Assembly: GCF_023094165.1 (NCBI RefSeq)
Contig: NZ_JALMDK010000014.1
Coordinates: 186,001 to 250,000 of the forward strand
Reading direction: 5' to 3'
Length of the DNA: 64,000 bases
Origin: Crossiella sp. S99.2
GTDB lineage: Bacteria > Actinomycetota > Actinomycetes > Mycobacteriales > Pseudonocardiaceae
The notes below the pieces were generated by a model. It was not told the DNA's origin and searched no databases. It worked only from the letters and a program-made list of their open reading frames with translations. Below are positions 1 through 8,344 of the stretch, one piece after another. The position numbers and the translations under genes are program-made. Position 1 is the stretch's first letter. Each line of letters begins with the position of its first letter.

Positions 1-791
1 ACCTGCCGGACGCTGCCCCCGTCGATCCGGAACTCCGCGCCGACGATCCACTCGGCCTGATCGGAGGCCAGGAACGCGACCACGTTGGCGATGTCGGCCG
101 GCTGACCGGCGCGCCCGGCCGGGATGCCGCCGACCAGGTCGTGGATGCTGGCCAGCGCGGCCTCCTTGTCCAGGCCCTGGTTGTCCTGGATGTGCTGGAC
201 GAAGTTGTCCACCGCCTCGGTCTGGATCAGCCCGGGGGCGATCCGGTTGACCCGCACCCCGCGCGGGGCGACCTCGGTGGCCAGCGATTTGCTGTAGGCG
301 TTCAGGGCTGCCTTGGCCGCGCCGTAGTGGGCCAGCGAGGACTCCGCGAGCAGGGCGGCGATCGAGCTGATGTGGATGATCACGCCACTGCCCCGCTCCA
401 GCATGCCGGGCAGCAGCGCCCGGTCCAGCCGCACCGCGGCCAGCACGTTGAGCTGGTAGGCGTCGTTCCAGTGCGCCTCGGTCAAGTCTGTGACGCCGAG
501 CGTGGACGGCACCGCGCCCCCGGCGTTGTCCACGATCACGTCGACCCCGCCGAGGATCTCCAGCGCCTCCGCGGCCAGCCCGGCCACCCCGGACTCGGTG
601 GACAGATCGGCCTTGACGAACCGCACGTTCGCGGGCAGCTCCCGTTCCGGCGCGGACCGAGCCGCGACCAGCACCGAGGCGCCCGCCCCGGCCAGCCGCG
701 CGGCGATGCCCGCGCCAATCCCCTTGGTGCCCCCGGTGACGACGACCCGCTTGCCCGACAGGCCGTCCTGACTCGCAACGTTATGGACCAT
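1..791 (-). CDS. SDR-family oxidoreductase, 3' end cut by window edge
   Basis: Reading the minus strand from ATG 791 gives 263 codons without a stop, running off the left edge. The N-terminus has the Rossmann cofactor motif TGGTKGIG (short-chain dehydrogenase TGxxxGxG), then DNAGG (NAG motif), a serine in HISSIAA and the catalytic YGAAK (YxxxK). The frame ends in DGGSVRQ, which is where SDR proteins normally finish, so only a few residues are missing. The family carries out NAD(P)-dependent alcohol/ketone redox chemistry; the substrate cannot be told. In-frame GTG 800 and ATG 809 are alternative starts, and no start has a clear ribosome site. The gene is divergent from the XdhC gene at 866, with 75 bp between. 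Confidence 0.88.
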   Translation of the reverse strand, partial: MVHNVASQDGLSGKRVVVTGGTKGIGAGIAARLAGAGASVLVAARSAPERELPANVRFVKADLSTESGVAGLAAEALEILGGVDVIVDNAGGAVPSTLGVTDLTEAHWNDAYQLNVLAAVRLDRALLPGMLERGSGVIIHISSIAALLAESSLAHYGAAKAALNAYSKSLATEVAPRGVRVNRIAPGLIQTEAVDNFVQHIQDNQGLDKEAALASIHDLVGGIPAGRAGQPADIANVVAFLASDQAEWIVGAEFRIDGGSVRQ

Positions 792-865
792 GCAGTCCAC
801 AATGCCCATTCTGGACCGTCTAGTCAAATACAACTTCTTGACCTGTCTCGGCGCACAATGGGCCG

Positions 866-1969
866 ATGCGCGAACTGATCGCCCCACTGCTCGCCTGGTA
901 CCGCGAGGGGCAGCCGTTCGCCCTGGCCACGGTGGTGCGCACCTGGCGGTCCGCGCCCCGGCAGCCCGGGGCGGTGATGGCGGTGAGCGCGGCGGGCGAG
1001 GCGCTGGGCAGCGTGTCCGGCGGCTGCGTGGAGGGCGCGGTGTACGAGCTGGCCCAGGAGGTCCTGCGCACCGGCGTGCCGGAACTGGCCAGTTTCGGCG
1101 TCAGCGACGACGACGCCTTCGCGGTCGGCCTGACCTGCGGCGGCACCCTCCAGGTCTTCGTCCAGCCGGTAACGCCGGAGCGTTACCCCGAGTTCCCGGC
1201 TCTGGCCGAGTCCATCCAGTCGAGCACCCCGGTGGCCATCGCCACCCTGCTCGACGGCGCCCCCACCCCCGGCAGGCATCTGCGGATCACCCCCGAGGAC
1301 ACCGCCGGGGCCCTCGGCTCACCCCGGCTGAACGAGGCCGTCCGCGACCACGCCCGCGGCATGCTCGCCTTGGGCAGCACCGGTTTCCTGCACATCGGCG
1401 CCGACGGCGAACAACGCGGCGACGACCTGTCCATCTTCGTGGAGTCCTTCGCCCCGCCACCCCGGATGCTGGTCTTCGGCGCCATCGACTTCGCCGGCGC
1501 GGTGGCCCGCATCGGCAAGTTCCTCGGCTACCACGTCACCGTCTGCGACGCCCGCCCGGTTTTCGCCACCGCCAAACGCTTTCCCGAGGCGGACGAACTC
1601 GTGGTGATGTGGCCGCACAAGTACCTCGCGGAGACCACGGTCGACGAGCGCACCGCCATCTGCGTGCTCACCCACGACCCGAAATTCGACGTCCCGCTAC
1701 TGGAACTGGCCCTGCGCACCAACGCCGCCTACATCGGCGCGATGGGCAGCCGCCGCACCCACGAGGACCGGCTGACCCGGTTGCGGGAACTGGGTTTGAC
1801 CGAATCGGAACTGTCCCGCCTGTCCTCCCCGATCGGCCTGGACCTGGGGGCCCGCACGCCGGAGGAGACCGCGGTGTCCATCGCGGCCGAGATCATCTCG
1901 TTGATCTGGGGCGGATCGGGCCGCAGGTTGGCCGAGACGGACAACCCGATCCATCGCCCGCACGCCTGA
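866..1969 (+). CDS. XdhC/CoxI family protein
   Basis: 367 aa. The N-terminal half carries the XdhC/CoxI signature (GSVSGGCVEGAVYE near residues 51-64, then LTCGG near 92). The C-terminal half is the XdhC Rossmann-like domain (MLVFGAIDFAG, then CDARP, LTHDPKFD, YIGAMGSRRTHEDRL and the APEE-type GARTPEE). Family members help insert or sulfurate the molybdenum cofactor of xanthine-dehydrogenase-type hydroxylases. No xdhA/xdhB genes lie in this window, so the partner enzyme is unknown. Both family domains are present and the length is normal. The start ATG 866 follows GGGCCG, a weak ribosome site. Confidence 0.9.
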   Translation: MRELIAPLLAWYREGQPFALATVVRTWRSAPRQPGAVMAVSAAGEALGSVSGGCVEGAVYELAQEVLRTGVPELASFGVSDDDAFAVGLTCGGTLQVFVQPVTPERYPEFPALAESIQSSTPVAIATLLDGAPTPGRHLRITPEDTAGALGSPRLNEAVRDHARGMLALGSTGFLHIGADGEQRGDDLSIFVESFAPPPRMLVFGAIDFAGAVARIGKFLGYHVTVCDARPVFATAKRFPEADELVVMWPHKYLAETTVDERTAICVLTHDPKFDVPLLELALRTNAAYIGAMGSRRTHEDRLTRLRELGLTESELSRLSSPIGLDLGARTPEETAVSIAAEIISLIWGGSGRRLAETDNPIHRPHA

Positions 1970-2026
1970 ACCGCACCGTCGGCCGACCGCCGGCTGGCCG
2001 GTCGACAGCACACAGGCAGGCGTGGA

Positions 2027-2086
2027 TCAACCCAGGAACAGGTAGACCGCAGCCAGCAGGGACTCGACAATCACGTGGGTCTGCAT
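2027..2086 (-). CDS. putative 19-residue hydrophobic peptide
   Basis: A very small frame, ATG 2086 to TGA, encodes 19 residues beginning MQTHVIVESLLAAVYLF. A good ribosome site (GAGGCGG) lies 3 bases before the ATG. The frame begins 7 bases after the stop of the 58-residue membrane protein gene upstream, so the two look translationally coupled. The peptide is almost wholly apolar after residue 5 and could be a single short membrane helix. No family is recognised. It may be a leader, a toxin-like peptide or a membrane-protein partner, or simply a chance frame. Confidence rests on the ribosome site and spacing only. Confidence 0.4.
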   Translation of the reverse strand: MQTHVIVESLLAAVYLFLG

Positions 2087-2093
2087 GTCCGCC

Positions 2094-2270
2094 TCACCCC
2101 CTCTCCTGATCCGGCGTGAACACGAGGGAGGCCACCGGGGTCGTGAGCGCCGCCGTCCGTTCTGCCGCCAGGCCGATCCGATAGCCGAGGACAAGACCGA
2201 GAAGAATCCCGATCACGGCAACCCACCACACAACCCGAACAATTCCAGAAAACGAGAACAGCGGGTTCAT
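2094..2270 (-). CDS. small single-pass membrane protein, unknown
   Basis: 58 residues from ATG 2270, preceded by GGTGGTGG as ribosome site. Residues about 9-32 form one strong transmembrane helix (VRVVWWVAVIGILLGLVLG). A charged RIGLAAERT turn and a short tail ending DQERG follow. No family is recognised. It is divergent from the gene at 2401 (130 bp between) and is followed after 7 bases by a 19-residue frame. Neighbours on both sides are regulatory or conflict-type genes, so a membrane-sensor or small-effector role is possible, but that is inference. Confidence 0.55.
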   Translation of the reverse strand: MNPLFSFSGIVRVVWWVAVIGILLGLVLGYRIGLAAERTAALTTPVASLVFTPDQERG

Positions 2271-2400
2271 TGCCACCACCCTTTTCGCCGATACCCAACA
2301 GAATGATGGCCGCGCAAAAATGGATGGACAACCGGTTTCCCGTTGCCGACGGAAGCGGAAACGGGAAACAGGGAGACCGTTGAACAGGGGAGGACCACGG

Positions 2401-3405
2401 ATGGCACCAACTCCAGACCTCATCCAGCAGGAACTGCGGGCACTGGGAAAGGGAACCGGCATCCATAACGCCAGGCTGCCGGAGGCGATCGGCCCGGCAC
2501 TGCGCGAACTGTGCGGAATCACCGCCGAGGACAACGGCACCGAGATTCGCCGGAAGCTCTCCGGCTGGCTCAGCAATGCGATTGTGCCGCTACCGCTGAA
2601 TCTGAGCCGCGTTGCTTCGACCCGTTTCGCACTGGGCACTGGCACCCAGTCGTTCGCCAAGGAACGAACCGCCCTGCTCGCGAAACAGACCAAGACGAGC
2701 GTGCGCACCCTGTCGCGCTGGTTCGATGACGCGGTCCAGCGCATCGCCGAGAACGCGGTGCGCGACCTGACGGCGGACACGCGCCCCTGTTCGGCCGAGC
2801 GGGCCTCGCCATGGCACAACGAGTGGGTCCGGTCCTATCTCACCCTGGACGAACCGGCCCCGGAAGCGCTGGAGTTCCGCCGGATCCGGTCCGCGGTTCC
2901 CGGGCTGCGGCGGCTCAACCTCGCCTTCACTCTGACCGACCTGCCGCCGGAGAACGGGCGGGCGGTGAGCGATGACCTGGAGGTGCGGGTGCTCTTCGGC
3001 GGAACGGTGACCGCGACCGGCATGGAGTCCAGCGACCGGCTCAGCCTCGCCCTGGATCTGCCGAACCCCTTGGCGGACCAGGAGGAGCACGAGTTCGCAC
3101 TGCGGTACCGGCTCCAGCCTGGCAAGCCGATGCGGCCGCACTACGTGTGCCTGCCCAGGCAACGGTGCGACCACTTCGACTTGCGCGTCCGCTTCGACCT
3201 CCGTCGGCTGCCGGTGGCGGTGCGGCGGCTGACCGAGGTGTACCAACGGGATATCAGCGATCCGGCGCCGATCGGCGAACCGCTGACGCCGGACGCGGCC
3301 GGTGAGATCCGGGCCGAATTCAGCAGTCTGGTGCCCGGGATGGCCTACGGGGTCCGGTGGACCGATCTTGCGGCTACGGTCGCTGAATCACCTGAAGGCG
3401 AGTGA
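2401..3405 (+). CDS. conserved-looking hypothetical protein with helical N-terminus
   Basis: 334 aa from ATG 2401, chosen because GGGGAGG lies 9 bases upstream; an in-frame ATG at 2320 has no such site. Residues 1-120 are helical and resemble, from memory, the N-terminal region of many actinobacterial regulator-like proteins (ELRALGKGTGIHNARLPEAI, then LRELCGI). The segment KTSVRTLSRWFDDAVQ looks like a recognition helix of a DNA- or partner-binding domain. The C-terminal half is beta-rich (LEVRVLFGGTVTATG, FDLRVRFDL) and contains no catalytic motif I recognise. Its 3' end overlaps the convergent zinc-ribbon gene by 32 bp. It lies at the edge of the TIR/kinase island and may belong to it; function unknown. 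Confidence 0.7.
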   Translation: MAPTPDLIQQELRALGKGTGIHNARLPEAIGPALRELCGITAEDNGTEIRRKLSGWLSNAIVPLPLNLSRVASTRFALGTGTQSFAKERTALLAKQTKTSVRTLSRWFDDAVQRIAENAVRDLTADTRPCSAERASPWHNEWVRSYLTLDEPAPEALEFRRIRSAVPGLRRLNLAFTLTDLPPENGRAVSDDLEVRVLFGGTVTATGMESSDRLSLALDLPNPLADQEEHEFALRYRLQPGKPMRPHYVCLPRQRCDHFDLRVRFDLRRLPVAVRRLTEVYQRDISDPAPIGEPLTPDAAGEIRAEFSSLVPGMAYGVRWTDLAATVAESPEGE

Positions 3406-4165
3406 GTTCGACGCCGTTGCGGGTCACCACGACGAGTCCGTCCCGCACCTCGTACCGATAGCTGCCGTTCTGGGCGAGGTAGCCGGAACCGGTCTTCCGC
3501 GCAGGAACCGACAAGTGCGTGTCCGCGGTGACCAGTTCTCCCTTGAGTTGCCCGTCGTAGAACAGTCCACCGTCTGGCATGCGGCACAACGTGATCACGT
3601 GCCGTTCGGATTCGAACGCGGCGGCGAGCACCGCACCACGACCGCCGCCGGGCAGCCAGCGCGCGGCCGCGGGCGGGCAGGGCATCTCGGCCTGTGCCTG
3701 CGCTGTGGACGATTCCGCGGTGTCCGGCCCGGCCTCCGCACCGCTGTCCGGGGACTGCCGGAAGTACCACAGGCAGAACCCGATCAGTAGCAGGAAGCCG
3801 ATCGCGGCCGCGATGAATCGGCCCGCACCGCCCGCGGCAGGCCGGACCGGGTGGGGCGCGACCGGAGGTGGTGGCGGCGGGGCGATCAGTAGCGTCCCTG
3901 GCCTCGGCGTGCTGCGGGCCCGCGGTGGCGCCGGGGTGGGGACCTGCGGGTTGGCCGGACCGCGGGCGCTGTACGCGCCCTGCTGTCCCGCCGGGTGCCG
4001 AATCTCCTGCCGGACCGGCGGATCGTCGATCGGCTCCGTCCGTCGCGGGGTCTCCGGCACCACTTCCGGCGCTCCGGCCAAGGTGTTGTCACAGATCCGG
4101 CAGGCCTCGCGGTCAGCGGGGTTGTGCGTGTGGCAGTGCAAGCACCTGCGCACGTCGTTGGTCAT
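3374..4165 (-). CDS. zinc-ribbon single-pass membrane protein
   Basis: 263 aa from ATG 4165, overlapping the upstream gene's stop by 4 bases (ATGA). Residues about 8-27 hold two CxxC pairs (CLHCHTHNPADREACRIC), a zinc ribbon. A proline-rich linker follows (about 30-120), then one transmembrane helix (FIAAAIGFLLLIGFCLWYF) and an exported beta-rich C-terminal domain of about 110 residues with no known motif. A cytoplasmic ribbon plus external domain suggests a sensor or scaffold. It is the last gene of the minus-strand vWA/kinase/PP2C/NTPase/TIR run. Zinc ribbons also accompany the kinase in TerY-P type triads, which fits this context; the exact role is inference. Confidence 0.8.
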   Translation of the reverse strand: MTNDVRRCLHCHTHNPADREACRICDNTLAGAPEVVPETPRRTEPIDDPPVRQEIRHPAGQQGAYSARGPANPQVPTPAPPRARSTPRPGTLLIAPPPPPPVAPHPVRPAAGGAGRFIAAAIGFLLLIGFCLWYFRQSPDSGAEAGPDTAESSTAQAQAEMPCPPAAARWLPGGGRGAVLAAAFESERHVITLCRMPDGGLFYDGQLKGELVTADTHLSVPARKTGSGYLAQNGSYRYEVRDGLVVVTRNGVELTRLQVIQRP

Positions 4166-4599
4166 CCTAGCTCGTCCCTTGTCGATTCCAGCACCTCGGC
4201 GCATGCCGGCAACGGCTGGAAGCTGATCCAGTCTGCGTTGTCCGGCACCGTGCGCACGGGCAGTCGCACCAGGTCTGGCAGCGCACGTCGGCGCCGGCCG
4301 GCTGTGGTGACCGGCTGAATCTGGGTGGTACCGCCCAGATCCGTGACCAGTCGCTGCAACTCCGCCTGGCACGCGGGCGGAAAGTCACAGCTCAACGGCA
4401 GTGGTTCGAGTCCCAGCCGGACCAGGAGGCGTAGTCGCAACACCGCAACACCATCGCGGAGTTCCTGGGTGAGCCCGGGGCTCAGGCAGGCGGTGAGCGG
4501 CACCCGCAGGCACGCACCCTGGCGGCCGCCGTTGATGTACTCGCGGATGACCAGCCGGCTGCCATCATGGATCAGTTTCACCGCGTGCCCACGGATCAC
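4162..4599 (-). CDS. hypothetical protein in phospho-signalling island
   Basis: 145 aa if translation starts at GTG 4599, the first plausible codon after the vWA gene's stop at 4644; no strong ribosome site is visible. The sequence (VIRGHAVKLIHDGSRLVIRE, later SCDFPPACQAELQRLVTDL) mixes beta strands and a helix and might be a small partner-binding fold of PH-like type, but I recognise no family. Its stop overlaps the zinc-ribbon gene start by 4 bases, so the two are co-translated. Position between vWA and zinc-ribbon genes suggests it belongs to the same complex. Confidence 0.6.
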   Translation of the reverse strand: MIRGHAVKLIHDGSRLVIREYINGGRQGACLRVPLTACLSPGLTQELRDGVAVLRLRLLVRLGLEPLPLSCDFPPACQAELQRLVTDLGGTTQIQPVTTAGRRRRALPDLVRLPVRTVPDNADWISFQPLPACAEVLESTRDELG

Positions 4600-4643
4600 G
4601 GTGAGATCCGGCCCGGCGAGTGGGCTCGCCCGGTGGCGACCGC

Positions 4644-5348
4644 TCAGATGGAGTTCGCGATGGTGTTGACGATCTCGTCCATCTCCCACTCCTCCAAGCC
4701 CTCCCCTGCCGTGGACGGGAAGTAGATCGTGTTGTTCCAGCCATCCGCGATATCCGTCCACGGTGTCACCTCGGGAGCGAAGAGCAGCAGGCGTTTGGCG
4801 TTGTTGTCCATTGCGGCACCTTGGCTGCCGCCATAGCCCCAGCGGTCGAACAGCTCGCGCATCGTCCTGGGCACGATGCGCGGGTAGCCAGGGGCGCGCA
4901 CGTGTTCGGGCCTGCCGAGCGGATGGGCGGGGGCGTCGGTGAAGAGCACGATGACGTGCCGCCGCCGGTCGAACCCTGACTCCCAGGGGGAATCCATGGC
5001 CAGGGTCAGTGCTTCCAGTCCGGACTCCGGCGCGTCCCCGCCACCGGTCGGCGTGAGTCCGCGCACGAAGTGCTCCAGTTCGGCCGCCTGCTCCGGCTGG
5101 GCAAGAAATCCGGTCTGTTCCACCGGTTTCTCGCTCAGCTCGCCGAAGTCGCGGAACGCGACGATCCGGATCCGGAGCTGGTTAATCCGCCGGCCCTTGG
5201 CATCCATGGCCATGGCGAGCTGTTTGTGGAAGGACAACGCGCTGTCCTTCACCTGGTGCAGCAACGCACCCATGCTGCCGGTGACGTCGATACACAGCAC
5301 GATGTCGACGGCGTACGCGAGACCGCCGGAACGCGCTCCACCTTGCAT
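4644..5348 (-). CDS. von Willebrand factor A (TerY-like) protein
   Basis: 234 aa from ATG 5348 (ribosome site AAGGAC), 10 bases after the kinase stop. A single vWA domain fills the protein. The metal-ion-dependent adhesion site is DVTGSM (residues 21-26, DxTxS variant), with the later GGGDAPESG and LFTDAPAH segments completing the usual metal-site loops. Stand-alone cytoplasmic vWA proteins next to a PP2C phosphatase and a protein kinase form the TerY-P triad known from tellurite/stress-response neighbourhoods. There the vWA protein probably docks targets through Mg2+. No signal peptide or membrane helix is seen. The role is inferred from the triad. Confidence 0.88.
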   Translation of the reverse strand: MQGGARSGGLAYAVDIVLCIDVTGSMGALLHQVKDSALSFHKQLAMAMDAKGRRINQLRIRIVAFRDFGELSEKPVEQTGFLAQPEQAAELEHFVRGLTPTGGGDAPESGLEALTLAMDSPWESGFDRRRHVIVLFTDAPAHPLGRPEHVRAPGYPRIVPRTMRELFDRWGYGGSQGAAMDNNAKRLLLFAPEVTPWTDIADGWNNTIYFPSTAGEGLEEWEMDEIVNTIANSI

Positions 5349-5358
5349 TGTCCTTGTC

Positions 5359-6324
5359 CTACCTTCCACTGTGTGCCCGGCGGGCGACCGGGCCTCCGAG
5401 GTTGACGCGCAGCCGTCCGACGCGATAGGCGCCGGTGAGTTCCAGGTTTCCGTGCTCCAGCAAGACCGGCGATATATCCACAATGGACGGTCTGGCGGCC
5501 GGATCAGGGTCGAGCATGGCGTGCAGCATCGTGGCCAGAGCCGGGGTGATCCGGGGGTCGAGCCGTGGCCGGACACTGTCGTTGACCGCTTCGGCGACCG
5601 AGTCGTGACCGCTGACCGCTGGCAGCGCGCCGGTGAGCTGGTGATGGATCACCAGCGCGAAGGCGAACACATCTACAGCCGTGGTCAGCGCGCCGGCACC
5701 GGTCGCCGGATCGTGGTGCAGATAGCGCAACCACTCCGGCGCCCCGTACACGGGGTCGCCGCCGATCATCTCGGCGGCCGGTGGCGTGCCCGAACAATAG
5801 GCGTCGTCGAAGTCGATCAGCTTCGCGGTGTGCAGTCGGCTGCCCACCGGCCGGTGCACGAGTACGTTGCGCGGCGTGAGGTCCCCGTGCACGATGTTCA
5901 GCCGGTGCAACAGGCCCAAGCTCTCCGCCAACGTGCCCAGCAGCACCCGTTTCCGCGCGGCGCCGAGCAGGTGCACCGGCCCGGGGTCAACCGTCCGCAG
6001 GCGCCGGGTCACCTTGTAGTAGCGCCCGTCCGCGCTGAAGAAGTCGACCGCCAGCACCAGGTTGCCCGCACCGAGATCGTTCCCGTTGAGCCGGTTCATC
6101 ACGGCCCAGTGCCGCTCCTCAAAATCCGTGCACTGCCGAAGCAGCGCGGTGCGTGCCGCTGGCGAACCCATGAACTCGGTGCGTGGCCGTTTGGGGTCGA
6201 GGAACTCCTTGACGAAGTACTCCGCCCCGTCCTTCTCCGCGAAGGCCCACAGGCATTTCCCGGCGTCGGCGTTGGTGGGTTTGGTGGTCAGCCGGTAGCC
6301 GTTGAGGCTCTCGCCGCGTTTCAC
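5359..6324 (-). CDS. Ser/Thr protein kinase domain protein
   Basis: 321 aa from GTG 6324, overlapping the PP2C stop by 4 bases (GTGA). Kinase hallmarks: a likely ATP lysine in EYFVKE (K39), catalytic loop HGDLTPRN (146-153; HGD in place of HRD), and DFDD at 171-174 in place of DFG. The APE-type segment is GAPEW. It lacks the C-terminal membrane helix and PASTA repeats of PknB-type kinases, so it is cytoplasmic. The HGD/DFD variants are seen in kinases of bacterial stress and conflict loci and are compatible with activity. With the PP2C and vWA genes it makes a kinase/phosphatase switch, probably acting on its operon partners. Confidence 0.9.
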   Translation of the reverse strand: MKRGESLNGYRLTTKPTNADAGKCLWAFAEKDGAEYFVKEFLDPKRPRTEFMGSPAARTALLRQCTDFEERHWAVMNRLNGNDLGAGNLVLAVDFFSADGRYYKVTRRLRTVDPGPVHLLGAARKRVLLGTLAESLGLLHRLNIVHGDLTPRNVLVHRPVGSRLHTAKLIDFDDAYCSGTPPAAEMIGGDPVYGAPEWLRYLHHDPATGAGALTTAVDVFAFALVIHHQLTGALPAVSGHDSVAEAVNDSVRPRLDPRITPALATMLHAMLDPDPAARPSIVDISPVLLEHGNLELTGAYRVGRLRVNLGGPVARRAHSGR

Positions 6325-7364
6325 AACGGCTCCGGGCGGCGGTGCGGCAGCAGGTGCTCGTAGGCCTCGCGGTAGCGTCGCCAGGATTCCGCCTGGGCCG
6401 CGCGGACGGTGGGCCCCGGTGCCGTGCGCAGCGGGTTCACGTGTTCGGCGATCAGCCGCTGGTGACGCGGCGTGAGCGCCTGCCGCAGGTGCTGGTATCC
6501 GGCGAAGCCGAAGGCGGACAACACCAGGCTGGTGTCGTCGACGGCGTGCTCGGTGAGCCGGCTGACGAGTAACCGCGCCCATTCCTCGGTGCTGTCGGCC
6601 TCGGCCAGCGAGGCGAGCAGGATGTGCTCGAATTCCGCGGGCGTGCCGACCTGGCCGAAGCAACCGTCGGTGGCGCACAAAAGCACGCAGGGCAGTGCCG
6701 CCCGGCAGTCGGCGGCGCTGACCCGGAAGGGCCGGTCCACGCACACCATGTTGGTCATCGGCGGATCCTCGCTGAGTGCCTGGAATGCGTCGGCCCGCGC
6801 GGTGTCGTCGGTGGTGAGCTGCTGGAGCCCGTGAGCCGGGGTCAACAGGAAGCACCGGGAGTCGCCGGCCCAGAACGCCCGCCAGGACAACAGGTCGCCG
6901 GCCCTGGTCTGGTACTCGATCGCGGCGAGCGTGGTGGGCAGGTCCCGGCACAGGGTGCCGCGGACGGTGCGTACCGCCGAACCAGTCAGCCGGGACAGGC
7001 GATGCGCCAGGTGGTCCCGGAGCCGGTCCGCACTGCCCAGGAAGTGGCGTTTGTGGTTGTCCGCGAACCATTCCTCGATCAGGCCGCGGGTGGCGCGGGC
7101 GGCGACCCAGGCATGGCTGCGAGGCACCCCGCCGGGTGCGCGCCCGAGCGGGAACGCGCCCGCGCCGCCCGCGCCGTCGCAGACGGCGAGTAGGCCACGT
7201 CCGCCGGAGAGGTTGTGCAGCGACAACGGTGGGGCGTCCTCGCCCTGGCCCGGGATTCTCTCGGTCCACAGGCTGAGGGCGATCCGGCCGTTCTGCTCGT
7301 GGTGCCACCAGGCGCTGGTGTGCCCGGTGGTGGCGTGGATGTGCACCGGATTCTCCGCGATCAT
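6321..7364 (-). CDS. PP2C-family protein phosphatase
   Basis: 347 aa. Motifs in order: CDGAGG (metal aspartate D63), WAGDSR (165-170), CATDGCFG (D233) and VDDTSL (D276/D277). These are the metal-binding aspartates of PPM/PP2C serine/threonine phosphatases, so it should be active with Mn2+/Mg2+. The C-terminal ~60 residues (QRLIAEHVNPLRTA and after) are helical and extra. It overlaps the kinase start by 4 bases and lies 14 bases after the upstream gene, in one operon. It probably reverses kinase action on the vWA, NTPase or unknown partners. Confidence 0.92.
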   Translation of the reverse strand: MIAENPVHIHATTGHTSAWWHHEQNGRIALSLWTERIPGQGEDAPPLSLHNLSGGRGLLAVCDGAGGAGAFPLGRAPGGVPRSHAWVAARATRGLIEEWFADNHKRHFLGSADRLRDHLAHRLSRLTGSAVRTVRGTLCRDLPTTLAAIEYQTRAGDLLSWRAFWAGDSRCFLLTPAHGLQQLTTDDTARADAFQALSEDPPMTNMVCVDRPFRVSAADCRAALPCVLLCATDGCFGQVGTPAEFEHILLASLAEADSTEEWARLLVSRLTEHAVDDTSLVLSAFGFAGYQHLRQALTPRHQRLIAEHVNPLRTAPGPTVRAAQAESWRRYREAYEHLLPHRRPEPL

Positions 7365-7378
7365 CGGTTCCGTGCCGG

Positions 7379-8344
7379 TCAGCGTCGGCTGTCCGGCCCT
7401 GCTTCGTTCCTCGCGCCGGAGCCGTCCTCGCCGGAGAAACGCACCCGGCTCGGCCGCTGCGTTCCGTTCTGACCGTGTTCAGCAGCTGGTGTGTCGCCGT
7501 CGGCCGAGGTGGCGATGGCGGAGGTGAGCCGCGGGCGGCGGGCCAGACGTCGCGGTTCCTCGCCGCTGCTGGGCAGCCCGAACGAGCGTTCCAGCAGCCG
7601 CATCCGCTCCGACTTGGTGAAGGTCGGTTCGCTCCCGCCACCGAGCGCGCCCAGCACATCGAGGGCATGCTGTTTCTCGCGCTGATCCGCACGCTCCAGC
7701 CGGTCGAGGTAGCTGGTCGGGTCGCCACCGGCGGTGTGCAGTTCAGCGGCCGCGATACTCCGCGGACCGCCGTCCACGATCCCCACCATGTGTTCGTGTG
7801 CCAAACGGGACAGCCGATGCTTGCGCACCTGTTCGTGGATTTCCTCGCCGGTGCCCAACTGGACCGTGAAGCTACCGACCTCGATCATCGGTCCGGCGTG
7901 GTAGCCGTCGAGCAGGTCGTTCAGCTCGGCCTCGGCCGCGTGCAGGTGCAGGATGTCAAACCGGCCCGCAGTCTGGCGCAGGTCGCGGATGGTGCTCAGC
8001 CGCACCTGCTCGGCCAGATCGTGCACCCCGCGGGTGGCCACCTGCACCGGGTCGAGCACCGCACAGGTGAAGTTCACCGAGGTGTCAAAGGAGAACGACG
8101 GGTCCGAGCTGGGCAACCGGACCTCGAAACCCAGGCGGTACGCGCACATGTCCACCACGTAGTACCGCGAGTAGTTGCCGATCCTCGGCCGCGGCACCGG
8201 CTCGCCCGGCCGGACCAGGATGGGCGGCCCTGCGGCCGGTTCCAGGACCAGTGCGTGCCCGAACGGCGGTGGCTTGATCGGGTTGGTCCAGCGCGGTCCG
8301 GTCAACCGGACGATCTCCCTGACCGGGTTGTAGGTCCTGCTCAT
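7379..8344 (-). CDS. hypothetical protein coupled to NTPase gene
   Basis: 321 aa; ATG 8344 overlaps the NTPase stop by 4 bases. Residues about 60-200 contain beta strands then long amphipathic helices (SFDTSVNFTCAVLDPVQVA, then AEQVRLSTIRDLRQTAG). This faintly recalls the strand-then-helix layout of SPFH/band-7 proteins, but no diagnostic motif is present and I do not assign that family. The last ~80 residues are polar, low-complexity and probably disordered. Strict coupling to the NTPase suggests a fixed-stoichiometry partner. Function unknown. Confidence 0.75.
   Translation of the reverse strand: MSRTYNPVREIVRLTGPRWTNPIKPPPFGHALVLEPAAGPPILVRPGEPVPRPRIGNYSRYYVVDMCAYRLGFEVRLPSSDPSFSFDTSVNFTCAVLDPVQVATRGVHDLAEQVRLSTIRDLRQTAGRFDILHLHAAEAELNDLLDGYHAGPMIEVGSFTVQLGTGEEIHEQVRKHRLSRLAHEHMVGIVDGGPRSIAAAELHTAGGDPTSYLDRLERADQREKQHALDVLGALGGGSEPTFTKSERMRLLERSFGLPSSGEEPRRLARRPRLTSAIATSADGDTPAAEHGQNGTQRPSRVRFSGEDGSGARNEAGPDSRR

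Noticed and set aside
838..860. -35 TTGACC with CACAAT as promoter of the XdhC gene
   Set aside because: Spacing is only 10 bases, too short for a sigma-70-type promoter.
2085..2306. 73-codon plus-strand frame
   Set aside because: Antisense to the small membrane protein gene; Arg/His/Pro-rich translation typical of a shadow frame.
7379..8344. SPFH/band-7 membrane protein
   Set aside because: Only a vague strand-then-helix pattern; no hydrophobic N-terminal anchor or band-7 motif.
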